22,462 nt of DNA from Rickettsiales bacterium (GTDB lineage Bacteria > Pseudomonadota > Alphaproteobacteria > Rickettsiales > UBA1997): contig JALQXY010000024.1 of assembly GCA_023262945.1 (NCBI GenBank), positions 1-22,462 of the forward strand, in the 5' to 3' direction. Below are positions 1 to 6,654 of the stretch, in pieces. Each line of letters opens with the position of its first letter. The stretch's first letter is position 1. The notes below the pieces were generated by a model, which was given only the letters and a program-made list of their open reading frames with translations, was not told where the DNA came from and made no database searches. Position numbers and translations under genes: made by a program.

Positions 1-550
1 CCTGAGCTCAAGACCGCAGTTCTTTGAAACTACAGTTCCGACGCAATTTTACTCAAATCAATAGGTTATAATTTTTCTTAATTTTAATCTCAAAAATCTT
101 TTGAATTTAATTCGTTTAAAGACGAGCTTTGGTATAAATCAAATTTTTATTGAAATTGTGGTCTTTTAATAGTTTTTTTAGCTATACGAAAATCTTGTAT
201 TTTTATTAAAAAAAACTTGACTAATCTCGATATTTATAGATAAAGGATTGAGTATTTATTTAGGCGTCCAACCCAGCTATATCAACAACCAAAATTATTT
301 TTGATTTCGTTATTTGAGTATCAAGGCCTTGTATATGTCAAGAAATTTATTTGCAGAAAAGTGAAATATTTTTCTTTACTGATGTGTTTTTAATAAAGAA
401 AATAAATAAGTACCAATTTGTTATTTTTAAGATCGCTAGAGTTTTTCTTAACTTCATCGAATGACCCATAATATTATGCGTGTAGATGTTTTTTTGAAGA
501 TGGCAAATGGCATTACTTTTACAAAATGATTTTTATAATATTTTTTAAAA
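1..550. other. Gene-free AT-rich leader region
   Basis: No coding region of useful length is visible on either strand; all frames are broken every few dozen codons. No tRNA cloverleaf, rRNA segment, CRISPR array or run of DnaA boxes (TTATNCACA-like) was seen, so nothing supports an origin despite the nearby dnaA. A TATAAT at 534-539 is a possible -10 element for the rhodanese-dnaA run, but no good -35 sits at the usual distance and the leader would be only a few bases. Bases 174-192 are identical to a 19-base stretch inside ubiE (4368-4386). Confidence 0.6.
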
Positions 551-961
551 ATGGTTGAACAGATAAAGTCAAAAGCTGCTTTTACAATATTATGTCAAGA
601 TAAAGACTCTTTCTTGATCGACGTAAGAACAAATGAAGAATTAACTTTTGTTGGCGTAGTGCAAGATAAAGAGTTTAAGAATAAAATGATATCTATACAA
701 TGGTTAACATATCCGCATATGGAAGAAAATCCCGAATTCTTAAATCAATTAGAAGATATAGTTAAAAACAAAGAAGCAAAAATATTTTTTATATGCAGAA
801 CTGGCGCTAGATCAAATAATGCAGCGCAATTTTGTCAAAATATTGGTTATAAAAACTGCTTTAATATAATCAACGGATTTGAAGGAGATCTTAATGGTCA
901 AGGGCAAAGGGGTCTTGTTAACGGATGGAAAGCTTCCAATTTATTATGGAGACAAAATTAA
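551..961 (+). CDS. Rhodanese-like domain protein
   Basis: Single-domain rhodanese fold protein of 136 residues. The N-terminal half has the typical 'LIDVRTNEE' strand-turn (about residues 22-30), and the active-site loop is C-R-T-G-A-R-S at 82-88, with Cys82 as the expected persulfide-carrying nucleophile. A conserved 'INGFEGD' turn follows, as in GlpE/PspE-like single-domain rhodaneses. Such proteins move sulfane sulfur to acceptors such as cyanide or thiols in vitro; the physiological acceptor cannot be told from the sequence. There is no signal peptide, so it should be cytoplasmic. No clear Shine-Dalgarno precedes the ATG. The gene ends one base before the dnaA start, so the two are probably co-transcribed and translationally coupled. 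Family assignment is firm; role is unknown. Confidence 0.9.
   Translation: MVEQIKSKAAFTILCQDKDSFLIDVRTNEELTFVGVVQDKEFKNKMISIQWLTYPHMEENPEFLNQLEDIVKNKEAKIFFICRTGARSNNAAQFCQNIGYKNCFNIINGFEGDLNGQGQRGLVNGWKASNLLWRQN
948..952 (+). promoter_or_regulatory. Ribosome binding site that fixes the dnaA start
   Basis: GGAGA lies 10 bases upstream of the ATG at 963, inside the last codons of the rhodanese gene. An upstream in-frame ATG at 879 would add 28 residues that overlap the rhodanese and match nothing in DnaA. The site therefore favours 963 as the start. Confidence 0.7.
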
Positions 962-962
962 A

Positions 963-2369
963 ATGCTTATAGAACAAAAAGCACAAGATTCCAATAAGGA
1001 ACAAATATTTTTAAACTTCTTTAAAGAGCTTTGCTTATCTGATTTTGGAATTGACACCTTTAATAAATGGCTTTCTCAGCTTGACATTCTAATGTTGAAT
1101 GACTCAGAGGTTATATTTAAAGCGCCGTCAAAATTTATTCGCGACTGGGTTAAGAGAGAATTCATTGAAATTAAAAATTCACAATTTTTGACAATTCTAC
1201 AAAAAATTCAACCGGCCTTAAAAAAAGTCTCTATAGTTTTTATTGATCAAGAAAATGGTTATAAAAACATAGATAAAAGCTTTGCAGCAAAAAAAGTTAT
1301 TAATTTATCGCCTTATGATAATGTTTTCGCCTTTGGTACTGAACTAAATCAACGATTTACCTTTGATAACTTTGTTAGCTGCAAATATAATAAGTTAGCT
1401 TTGTCTATGGCAAAAATTGCCGCGGGACTTGATATTCAAACCAATCTTTTTGACGATAAAATACCCCTTCTTATTCATGGTGGGGTTGGAATGGGAAAAA
1501 CTCATTTAGCGCAAGCAATTGCCTGGCAGTTAAAAGAGCAAGATCCCAATAAAAAGATCATATATCTTTCAGCTGAAAAATTTATGTATCACTTTGTTAA
1601 GTCAGTGAAAAATAACGATATCATGTCTTTCAAAGAAAAGATGCGTTCAATTGATGTTTTAATCGTTGATGATATTCAATTTATCGCTGGCAAAGAAAGT
1701 ACTCAGCAAGAATTTATGAACTGTTTTAATTCTTTGGTAGAGGATAATAAGCAGGTAGTATTGGTTTGTGATCGATGCCCCAATGATTTAGAGAAAATTG
1801 ATGAAAAGCTTAAATCAAGAATTGCTGGAGGAATGGTTATTAATTTCAGAAATCTTGACTTCAAAGATCGTCTTATCATTTTACAAGAAAAATCACAACT
1901 TTTGGGTCAGAAAATTAGCGACGATGTAATAAATTTTATTGCTCAAAATATTAAGAGTTCTGTGCGCGATTTAGAAGGTGCTATTAAAAAATTAATTGCT
2001 GAGAAGTTGTTTCTGGACGAAGATATAACAATTGATAATGCCAGAAAAGTTCTTAATAGTTATATTACTAAATCTGATTCAGTAATTCCCACTATTGCCA
2101 AGATTCAAAAAATAATAGCTAATTTTTACAATATTAAGATATCTGATCTAAATTCTACCAGCCGCTTAAGATCAATAGCTAGACCTAGACAAGTTGCTAT
2201 GTATTTGGCAAAAAACTTTACCAATGAGAGTCTGCCAAGAATCGGTGATAAGTTTGGTGGTAAAAATCATGCCACAGTGATTCACTCATGCAAAACAATA
2301 GAAAGTTTGATTGTTAAAGATTTAAAACTAGCAAACGACATTAAATCTTTAGAAGATAAGTTAAGCTAA
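963..2369 (+). CDS. dnaA: Chromosomal replication initiator protein DnaA
   Basis: DnaA of 468 residues, the AAA+ ATPase that binds DnaA boxes, melts the origin and loads the helicase. Domain I (about 1-78) has the expected 'FNKWLSQL' helix region; the domain II linker is very short. The AAA+ core follows: Walker A GGVGMGKTHL (173-182), Walker B LIVDD (233-237), 'DDIQFIAGKE', the box VII SR (Arg286) and sensor II 'VRDLEGA' (about 334-340). Domain IV carries the DNA-binding helix-turn-helix and the signature 'GDKFGGKNHATVIHSC' (about 428-443). The start at 963 is chosen from the GGAGA site and the family's usual length. Neighbours are a rhodanese upstream and an SDR gene 18 bases downstream; dnaN is not adjacent, as is common in obligate intracellular Alphaproteobacteria. 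The sensor I region has 'VCDRCPNDL' where many homologues have S/T-S-D-R-x-P. Confidence 0.97.
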   Translation: MLIEQKAQDSNKEQIFLNFFKELCLSDFGIDTFNKWLSQLDILMLNDSEVIFKAPSKFIRDWVKREFIEIKNSQFLTILQKIQPALKKVSIVFIDQENGYKNIDKSFAAKKVINLSPYDNVFAFGTELNQRFTFDNFVSCKYNKLALSMAKIAAGLDIQTNLFDDKIPLLIHGGVGMGKTHLAQAIAWQLKEQDPNKKIIYLSAEKFMYHFVKSVKNNDIMSFKEKMRSIDVLIVDDIQFIAGKESTQQEFMNCFNSLVEDNKQVVLVCDRCPNDLEKIDEKLKSRIAGGMVINFRNLDFKDRLIILQEKSQLLGQKISDDVINFIAQNIKSSVRDLEGAIKKLIAEKLFLDEDITIDNARKVLNSYITKSDSVIPTIAKIQKIIANFYNIKISDLNSTSRLRSIARPRQVAMYLAKNFTNESLPRIGDKFGGKNHATVIHSCKTIESLIVKDLKLANDIKSLEDKLS

Positions 2370-2387
2370 TTTAGATTCATCATTAAA

Positions 2388-3152
2388 ATGAATAAATCCT
2401 CAAGGCCTTTGACATGTTGGATAATAGGAGCTAGCCATGGCATAGGAAAAGCTCTTGCCTATAAATATCATAAAGAAGGATATAATGTTATAATTTCTGC
2501 ACGTAGCAAAAACGATCTTAAATTGATAAAAAGCGATCTTTGTCAAGAAAGCAATCAGGTCGTTGATATTGCTTTTGACATCAATGACTTTACGTTATTT
2601 TCTAAGAGCTGCAATTCAATAATTAAAAAATTCAAAAAAATAGACTTGGCCATTTTTTGTTCGGCCATTTACGAGCAAATGGATGTTTTTGATTTTGACA
2701 TTGAATTGGCGCATAAGATATTCAATACTAATTTCGGCGGCTGTTTAAATTTTATTAAAATAATCACAACTCAAATGCAGCGGCAGCAATTTGGTCATAT
2801 TGCCATGATTGCCAGCGTGGCAGGATATTTTGGGCTTCCAAATTCTCTAGCTTATGGTGCTTCCAAGGCGGCAATGATAAATTTGACAGAAGGTATTTAT
2901 TCGCAATTAAAAAGAAAAAATATTGACTTATCCCTTATAAATCCAGGCTTTGTTGATACGAGATTAACAAAAAAGAATAAATTTTCAATGCCTTGCATCA
3001 TATCTCAAAAAGAAGCGGCGGATTTAATTTTTTCTGGTCTAAAAAAGAAAAGATTTGAAATACATTTTCCCTTAAAATTTACTTTATTTCTAAAACTAAT
3101 TAAATTATTACCATATAGAGCCTTATTTTACTTAACCAACAAATTGTTATAA
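2388..3152 (+). CDS. Short-chain dehydrogenase/reductase (SDR)
   Basis: Classical SDR of 254 residues, an NAD(P)-dependent oxidoreductase with a Rossmann fold. The nucleotide-binding glycine motif is GASHGIG (14-20), the catalytic Ser is in 'IASVAG' (Ser143) and the Tyr-x3-Lys pair is Y156/K160 in 'YGASK'; 'INPGFVDT' (184-191) follows as usual. The usual NNAG motif reads 'CSAI' (91-94), a divergent version. The C-terminus is basic and hydrophobic (about 229-254), which could give membrane association. The substrate cannot be assigned. It follows dnaA by 18 bases and precedes the DUF3833-type lipoprotein by 5 bases. An SDR next to a DUF3833 gene recurs in Proteobacteria in lipid-modification clusters; that parallel is from memory and suggests a lipid-related substrate. 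Confidence 0.9.
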   Translation: MNKSSRPLTCWIIGASHGIGKALAYKYHKEGYNVIISARSKNDLKLIKSDLCQESNQVVDIAFDINDFTLFSKSCNSIIKKFKKIDLAIFCSAIYEQMDVFDFDIELAHKIFNTNFGGCLNFIKIITTQMQRQQFGHIAMIASVAGYFGLPNSLAYGASKAAMINLTEGIYSQLKRKNIDLSLINPGFVDTRLTKKNKFSMPCIISQKEAADLIFSGLKKKRFEIHFPLKFTLFLKLIKLLPYRALFYLTNKLL

Positions 3153-3157
3153 TTTTT

Positions 3158-3817
3158 ATGCATTTTTCTAGAAAATTTTCTAAAAGATTTTTAATATTAT
3201 CTTTAATAATATTTAATTCTTCTTGTGCTTTTTTGAACATAAAAAAGCCAATGACAGTTCCAGATGCTTTGAAAAGTGGTGTTACTGCTGACGTAAAAAG
3301 CTTTTTTGATGGTGATATTGAGGCTTTTGCGGTTAGGTTTGACAAAGATAATAAAATAATCTCAAGTCGTATTATTAAAGTGAATGGTAGTTGGGAAGAA
3401 GGAAAGGGTATAATTAGGCAGCAATTTGTTGATGATAAAAAAGAAAAAGACTCAAGAACCTGGCTGGTAACTGTTGAAAATGGAAAGAATTTTAGCGCTA
3501 TTGGTCACGATATAGTATCTCCAGCAAAGGGTGTGCAGAATGGCAATGTTATTTATATGACTTATAGCCTATCTAAAGCTAATGACGATTTGCAAAAAAA
3601 TATCACAGATTATGAGGATAAAATGTTTATGGTTGACCAAAATTCAATGATAATGATAACAAATCTTTTTGTTAAAGGTAGATCTATCGGTCATGAAATC
3701 GTATCCTTAACAAAAGTTGACAAGAAATCAGATATTGAAAATAAAAGCGTCTCTGATGACACTCCTGCAAAAAAGCTATTTACTCCCATGATTAAATCAG
3801 CTAATAGCGACAATTAA
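3158..3817 (+). CDS. DUF3833-like lipoprotein
   Basis: Small exported protein of 219 residues. The N-terminus is basic then hydrophobic and leads to Cys23 in 'NSSCA', a degenerate lipobox (Asn at -3), so lipid attachment is likely but not certain. The body follows the DUF3833 pattern: 'DVKSFFDGDIEAF' (about 45-57), 'RIIKVNGSWE', 'SRTWLVTVENGKNFSAIGHD', 'GNVIYMTYSL' and a final 'GRSIGHEIVSLTK', which correspond to the family's FF.G, R.W, G.A.D and Y.L landmarks. No biochemical function is known for the family. It starts 5 bases after the SDR gene and is probably in the same operon. The C-terminal 30 residues are charged and look disordered. The gene faces ubiE tail to tail, 37 bases away. Confidence 0.8.
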   Translation: MHFSRKFSKRFLILSLIIFNSSCAFLNIKKPMTVPDALKSGVTADVKSFFDGDIEAFAVRFDKDNKIISSRIIKVNGSWEEGKGIIRQQFVDDKKEKDSRTWLVTVENGKNFSAIGHDIVSPAKGVQNGNVIYMTYSLSKANDDLQKNITDYEDKMFMVDQNSMIMITNLFVKGRSIGHEIVSLTKVDKKSDIENKSVSDDTPAKKLFTPMIKSANSDN

Positions 3818-3854
3818 TACTAATTTCAAGTTAAAATGGTAATTTCATGATTGA

Positions 3855-4643
3855 TCACGATTTATATCCGATATGTATTGTAGCTGCGCCAAAAGATAAA
3901 TTTTTATAACTAACATCAACAAAACCCGCTTCTTTTATCATTTGAGCAAAATCATCCTGATTGGGGAATCTGCGAATTGATTCAACAAGATATTGATAAG
4001 AATCGCGATCTTTTAAAACCAATTCACCAATTTTTGGTATGATTTTAAAAGAGTAACAGTCGTAAAGTTTCTGCAAAAAATAATCATTGACCTTAGAGAA
4101 TTCAAGGCAGATAAATTTGCCCCCTTTCTTTAAAACTCGATTTGCTTCTTTTAATCCATTATCAATATTAGTAAAATTTCTTATACCAAAAGCTATGGTA
4201 TAAAAATTAAAATTATTGCTAGAGAAATTAAGATTTTCACCATCTCCAAGGATGAATTCTAAATTATTAAAGCCGTGATTGTTAATATTTCTTTCTTTGC
4301 CAACTTCTAACATTTCTTGATTTATATCAACAATTTTGATATCGGAGTTGATATGTTCTTTGATAGATTTTTTAGCTATACGAAAAGCAATATCTCCAGT
4401 ACCGCCGGCAACATCTATTATTTGATAGTTATTTGTTTTTTTGTTTGTTAATTTATCTTGCTTGCAAAAATAAACTTCTTTTATCATTTCATTTTTCCAT
4501 ATTCTATGAATTGATAAGCTCATTAAATCATTCATTAAATCGTATTTATTGGCAACATTGGAAAATATTTTTTTAACCATATTTGATTTTTGATCTTTGG
4601 CTACTGTTTTGAAGCCGAAATGCGTTTTATTATCTTGTGACAT
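3855..4643 (-). CDS. ubiE: Demethylmenaquinone/2-polyprenyl-benzoquinol C-methyltransferase UbiE
   Basis: SAM-dependent C-methyltransferase of 262 residues acting in ubiquinone (and, where present, menaquinone) biosynthesis. The N-terminus has the family 'THFGF.TVAKDQK' block, followed by 'VANKYDLMNDLMS' (30-42) and 'IHRIWK'. SAM-binding motif I is DVAGGTGD (77-84), the acidic post-I residue lies in 'IVDINQEML' (about 104-112), 'GDGENL' follows, and 'RVLKKGGKFICLEFSK' (169-184) is the UbiE signature. The start at 4643 keeps the HFGF block; an earlier in-frame ATG at 4703 would add 20 residues lying wholly inside queA. It is the only minus-strand gene recognised in the window. Its start codon overlaps that of queA, and no Shine-Dalgarno is visible. 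Confidence 0.96.
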   Translation of the reverse strand: MSQDNKTHFGFKTVAKDQKSNMVKKIFSNVANKYDLMNDLMSLSIHRIWKNEMIKEVYFCKQDKLTNKKTNNYQIIDVAGGTGDIAFRIAKKSIKEHINSDIKIVDINQEMLEVGKERNINNHGFNNLEFILGDGENLNFSSNNFNFYTIAFGIRNFTNIDNGLKEANRVLKKGGKFICLEFSKVNDYFLQKLYDCYSFKIIPKIGELVLKDRDSYQYLVESIRRFPNQDDFAQMIKEAGFVDVSYKNLSFGAATIHIGYKS

Positions 4644-4644
4644 G
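4641..4644. other. CATG shared by two divergent start codons
   Basis: The palindrome CATG holds the ATG of queA on the plus strand (4642-4644) and the ATG of ubiE on the minus strand (4643-4641). The starts are fixed by conserved N-terminal blocks in both proteins (THFGF in UbiE at residue 7, DFDF.LP in QueA at residue 7). The 5' leader and promoter of each gene must therefore lie inside the other's coding sequence, or one gene is expressed from a more distant promoter. Confidence 0.75.
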
Positions 4645-5697
4645 CTAGAAACTAAAGATTTTGATTTTACGTTACCAATGCAATTGATTGCGCAGCAGCC
4701 CAATCAAAGCAAAGAAAAAACTCCAATGCTAGTTTGTGATTTTAGGCAGCAAATGCTAGATAAGCAAGTTATAGATTTTATTGACTATATTGAAGAAAAT
4801 GATGTCGTTGTTTTTAATGATGCAAAAGTTATAAAAGCTAAATTACGAGGATATTTAAAGCGCAGCGATGCTTGGATTGATTTTAATCTTGATCGTCAAT
4901 TGCAATCTGATCAATTTGTGATTTGGAATGCTTTATGTCGTCCAGCTAAAAAAATAAAGCAAGGTGACGTTTTAGAAATCTCCACTGACTTTATGGCACT
5001 AGTAAAAGAAAAGCTTGATAGCGGATTTATTATTTTGCAATTTAATTATCCTCTTGCAGATTTTTTTTCTAAAATAGATCTATATGGCGAAGTGCCATTG
5101 CCTCCTTATATAAAAAGAGACAAATCTGATAAAAATGATCAAAATAACTATCAAACAATTTATGCTAAAAATGGGGTAGCTGTTGCGGCTCCAACTGCCG
5201 GATTGCATTTTGATCAGAAGATCATAGATAAGATTTTGCAGAAAAAAGCAAAAATTGCTTTTGTTACCTTAAATGTTGGCGCAGGTACTTTTCTGCCAGT
5301 AAAAAGTGATATGATAAAAGATCATAAAATGCATAGCGAGTCCTTTTTTGTATCACAAGAAAATGCTGACATTATTAATGAAGCTAAAAAAGAGAATAAG
5401 AAAATTATTGCCGTAGGCACGACCACTTTAAGAGTTTTGGAATCTATTATGCAAAAAAATAATAAAGTAAAAGCTGGATTTGATGAAACTGATATATTTA
5501 TTTATCCACCTTATGATTTTAAAATTGTTGATATGTTATTAACCAATTTTCATTTGCCAAAATCAACTTTATTTATGCTTGTATGTGCTTTTATTGGCAA
5601 AAATAATGCTCATAAATTATATAATCATGCTATTGCAAAAAAATATCGCTTTTATTCTTATGGAGATTGTACTTTATTAATAAGAAATAATTTTTAA
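4642..5697 (+). CDS. queA: S-adenosylmethionine:tRNA ribosyltransferase-isomerase QueA
   Basis: QueA of 351 residues, which moves the ribosyl group of SAM onto 7-aminomethyl-7-deazaguanine in tRNA to give epoxyqueuosine. Family blocks in order: 'DFDFTLPMQLIAQQP' (6-20), 'VVVFNDAKVIKAKLRG' (55-70), 'GEVPLPPYIKR' (149-159), 'YQTIYAKNGVAVAAPTAGLHF' region (170-190), 'TLNVGAGTFLPV' (209-220), 'VGTTTLRVLES' (258-268), and 'TDIFIYPPYDF' with 'TNFHLPKSTLFML' (283-313). The start at 4642 matches the usual QueA N-terminus; the in-frame ATG at 4597 would add 15 residues inside ubiE. No Shine-Dalgarno is visible. The product implies queuosine modification in this organism, though other que genes are not in the window. 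Confidence 0.96.
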   Translation: MLETKDFDFTLPMQLIAQQPNQSKEKTPMLVCDFRQQMLDKQVIDFIDYIEENDVVVFNDAKVIKAKLRGYLKRSDAWIDFNLDRQLQSDQFVIWNALCRPAKKIKQGDVLEISTDFMALVKEKLDSGFIILQFNYPLADFFSKIDLYGEVPLPPYIKRDKSDKNDQNNYQTIYAKNGVAVAAPTAGLHFDQKIIDKILQKKAKIAFVTLNVGAGTFLPVKSDMIKDHKMHSESFFVSQENADIINEAKKENKKIIAVGTTTLRVLESIMQKNNKVKAGFDETDIFIYPPYDFKIVDMLLTNFHLPKSTLFMLVCAFIGKNNAHKLYNHAIAKKYRFYSYGDCTLLIRNNF

Positions 5698-5740
5698 AAC
5701 AATATATTGAGTTTATATTTAGGAAAATATTTACTGTAGC

Positions 5741-5758
5741 AGATTCAAAAGTCTTTTT
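5741..5758 (+). terminator. Weak possible terminator after queA
   Basis: AGATT (5741-5745), loop CAAA and AGTCT (5750-5754) form a 5-bp stem with one G-C and one G-T pair, followed by TTTT at 5755-5758. The stem is poor, so this is only a candidate; it lies in the 92-base gap between queA and tpiA. Confidence 0.22.
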
Positions 5759-5789
5759 AATTATATTTAATAAATAATTATAAAAAATT

Positions 5790-6635
5790 ATGAAAATAAT
5801 AGTAGCAAACTGGAAAATGAATCAAAGCTTTAAAGAAGTTAATGAATGGCTGCAAATCTATCTTGATGCCGTATCTAAAAAGGCTGAAATTTTAGAGAAT
5901 CAGCGTCTAGTTTTGTGTCCACCTTTTCATGTTATAGAATATATAGATAGTGAGTTAGTATCTGCATCTTTAACTTACTTTGAAGAAGAATTTAAAAAAC
6001 AAGGTAAGGAAATTTCTGATATTTCGCAAGAAGAGCTGCATGAAATGATAATCAGCAGTAGAGCAATTAGTCTGGGTGCCCAAGATTGTCATTATCGAGA
6101 AGAGGGCGCGTATACCGGTGATATCAGTGCTAAAATGCTATCTGATATTGGTTGTGAATTTGTTATCGTGGGGCATTCTGAAAGAAGATTATATCACGGA
6201 GAAAGTGACAAAATGATAGCACAAAAAGCTAGAGTTGTTATCAACAATGGAATGTTACCAGTGATTTGCATTGGCGAATCGAAAGAATCGAGGCAACAAG
6301 GAAAGCATTTTGAGTTTATTTATAATCAATTGGCTACATCAATACCTAAGGATGTGGATTTTGCTCATCTAATCATTGCTTATGAACCTATTTGGTCAGT
6401 AGGTACTGGCGTGATACCTACAACAGAGCAATTACAAGAAGTGGCAAAAAATATTGAAGATTTTGTCGCAAAGAATTTATCTGGTCGCTTTGAGAATCTT
6501 TATATATTATATGGTGGATCAATAAATTCTCAAAATTCTAAACAATTAATCAATACCAAAGGAATTTCTGGATTATTGGTTGGCAAGGCTAGCTTGGATG
6601 CCGAAGAATTCTGCAAAATAGCTTCATTAAAATAA
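5790..6635 (+). CDS. tpiA: Triosephosphate isomerase
   Basis: Interconverts dihydroxyacetone phosphate and glyceraldehyde 3-phosphate in the cytoplasm. Catalytic residues are all present: Asn7 and Lys9 in 'ANWKMN', His129 in 'VGHSERR' and Glu199 in 'AYEPIW'; the mobile loop 6 'SVGTG' and the phosphate-binding 'YGGSIN' (241-246) also fit. At 281 residues it is about 30 longer than the usual 250. The excess is a charged stretch at about 60-92 ('TYFEEEFKKQGKEISD...') just before 'LGAQD', near the dimer-contacting part of the barrel. The reading frame runs through it cleanly, so it is a real insertion. The gene lies 19 bases before fumC. No Shine-Dalgarno is visible. Its presence implies triose-phosphate metabolism, which some reduced intracellular relatives have lost. 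Confidence 0.96.
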   Translation: MKIIVANWKMNQSFKEVNEWLQIYLDAVSKKAEILENQRLVLCPPFHVIEYIDSELVSASLTYFEEEFKKQGKEISDISQEELHEMIISSRAISLGAQDCHYREEGAYTGDISAKMLSDIGCEFVIVGHSERRLYHGESDKMIAQKARVVINNGMLPVICIGESKESRQQGKHFEFIYNQLATSIPKDVDFAHLIIAYEPIWSVGTGVIPTTEQLQEVAKNIEDFVAKNLSGRFENLYILYGGSINSQNSKQLINTKGISGLLVGKASLDAEEFCKIASLK

Positions 6636-6654
6636 CTTAAATAATTTATCAAAA

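Noticed and set aside
476..529. 17-codon open frame upstream of the rhodanese, reading MRVDVFLK at its start
   Set aside because: It resembles the opening of S4-domain proteins but stops after 17 codons, has no ribosome site, and nothing downstream continues the domain; probably chance.
1..550. Replication origin next to dnaA
   Set aside because: No cluster of DnaA-box-like 9-mers or unwinding-element repeats was found, and in related bacteria dnaA is often far from the origin.
879..962. Upstream in-frame ATG extension of dnaA
   Set aside because: It overlaps the rhodanese gene by 83 bases, adds residues unlike DnaA, and lacks the good GGAGA site that precedes 963.
3100..3345. 81-codon minus-strand open frame across the SDR and DUF3833 junction
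   Set aside because: Antisense to two recognised genes, with no recognisable domain.
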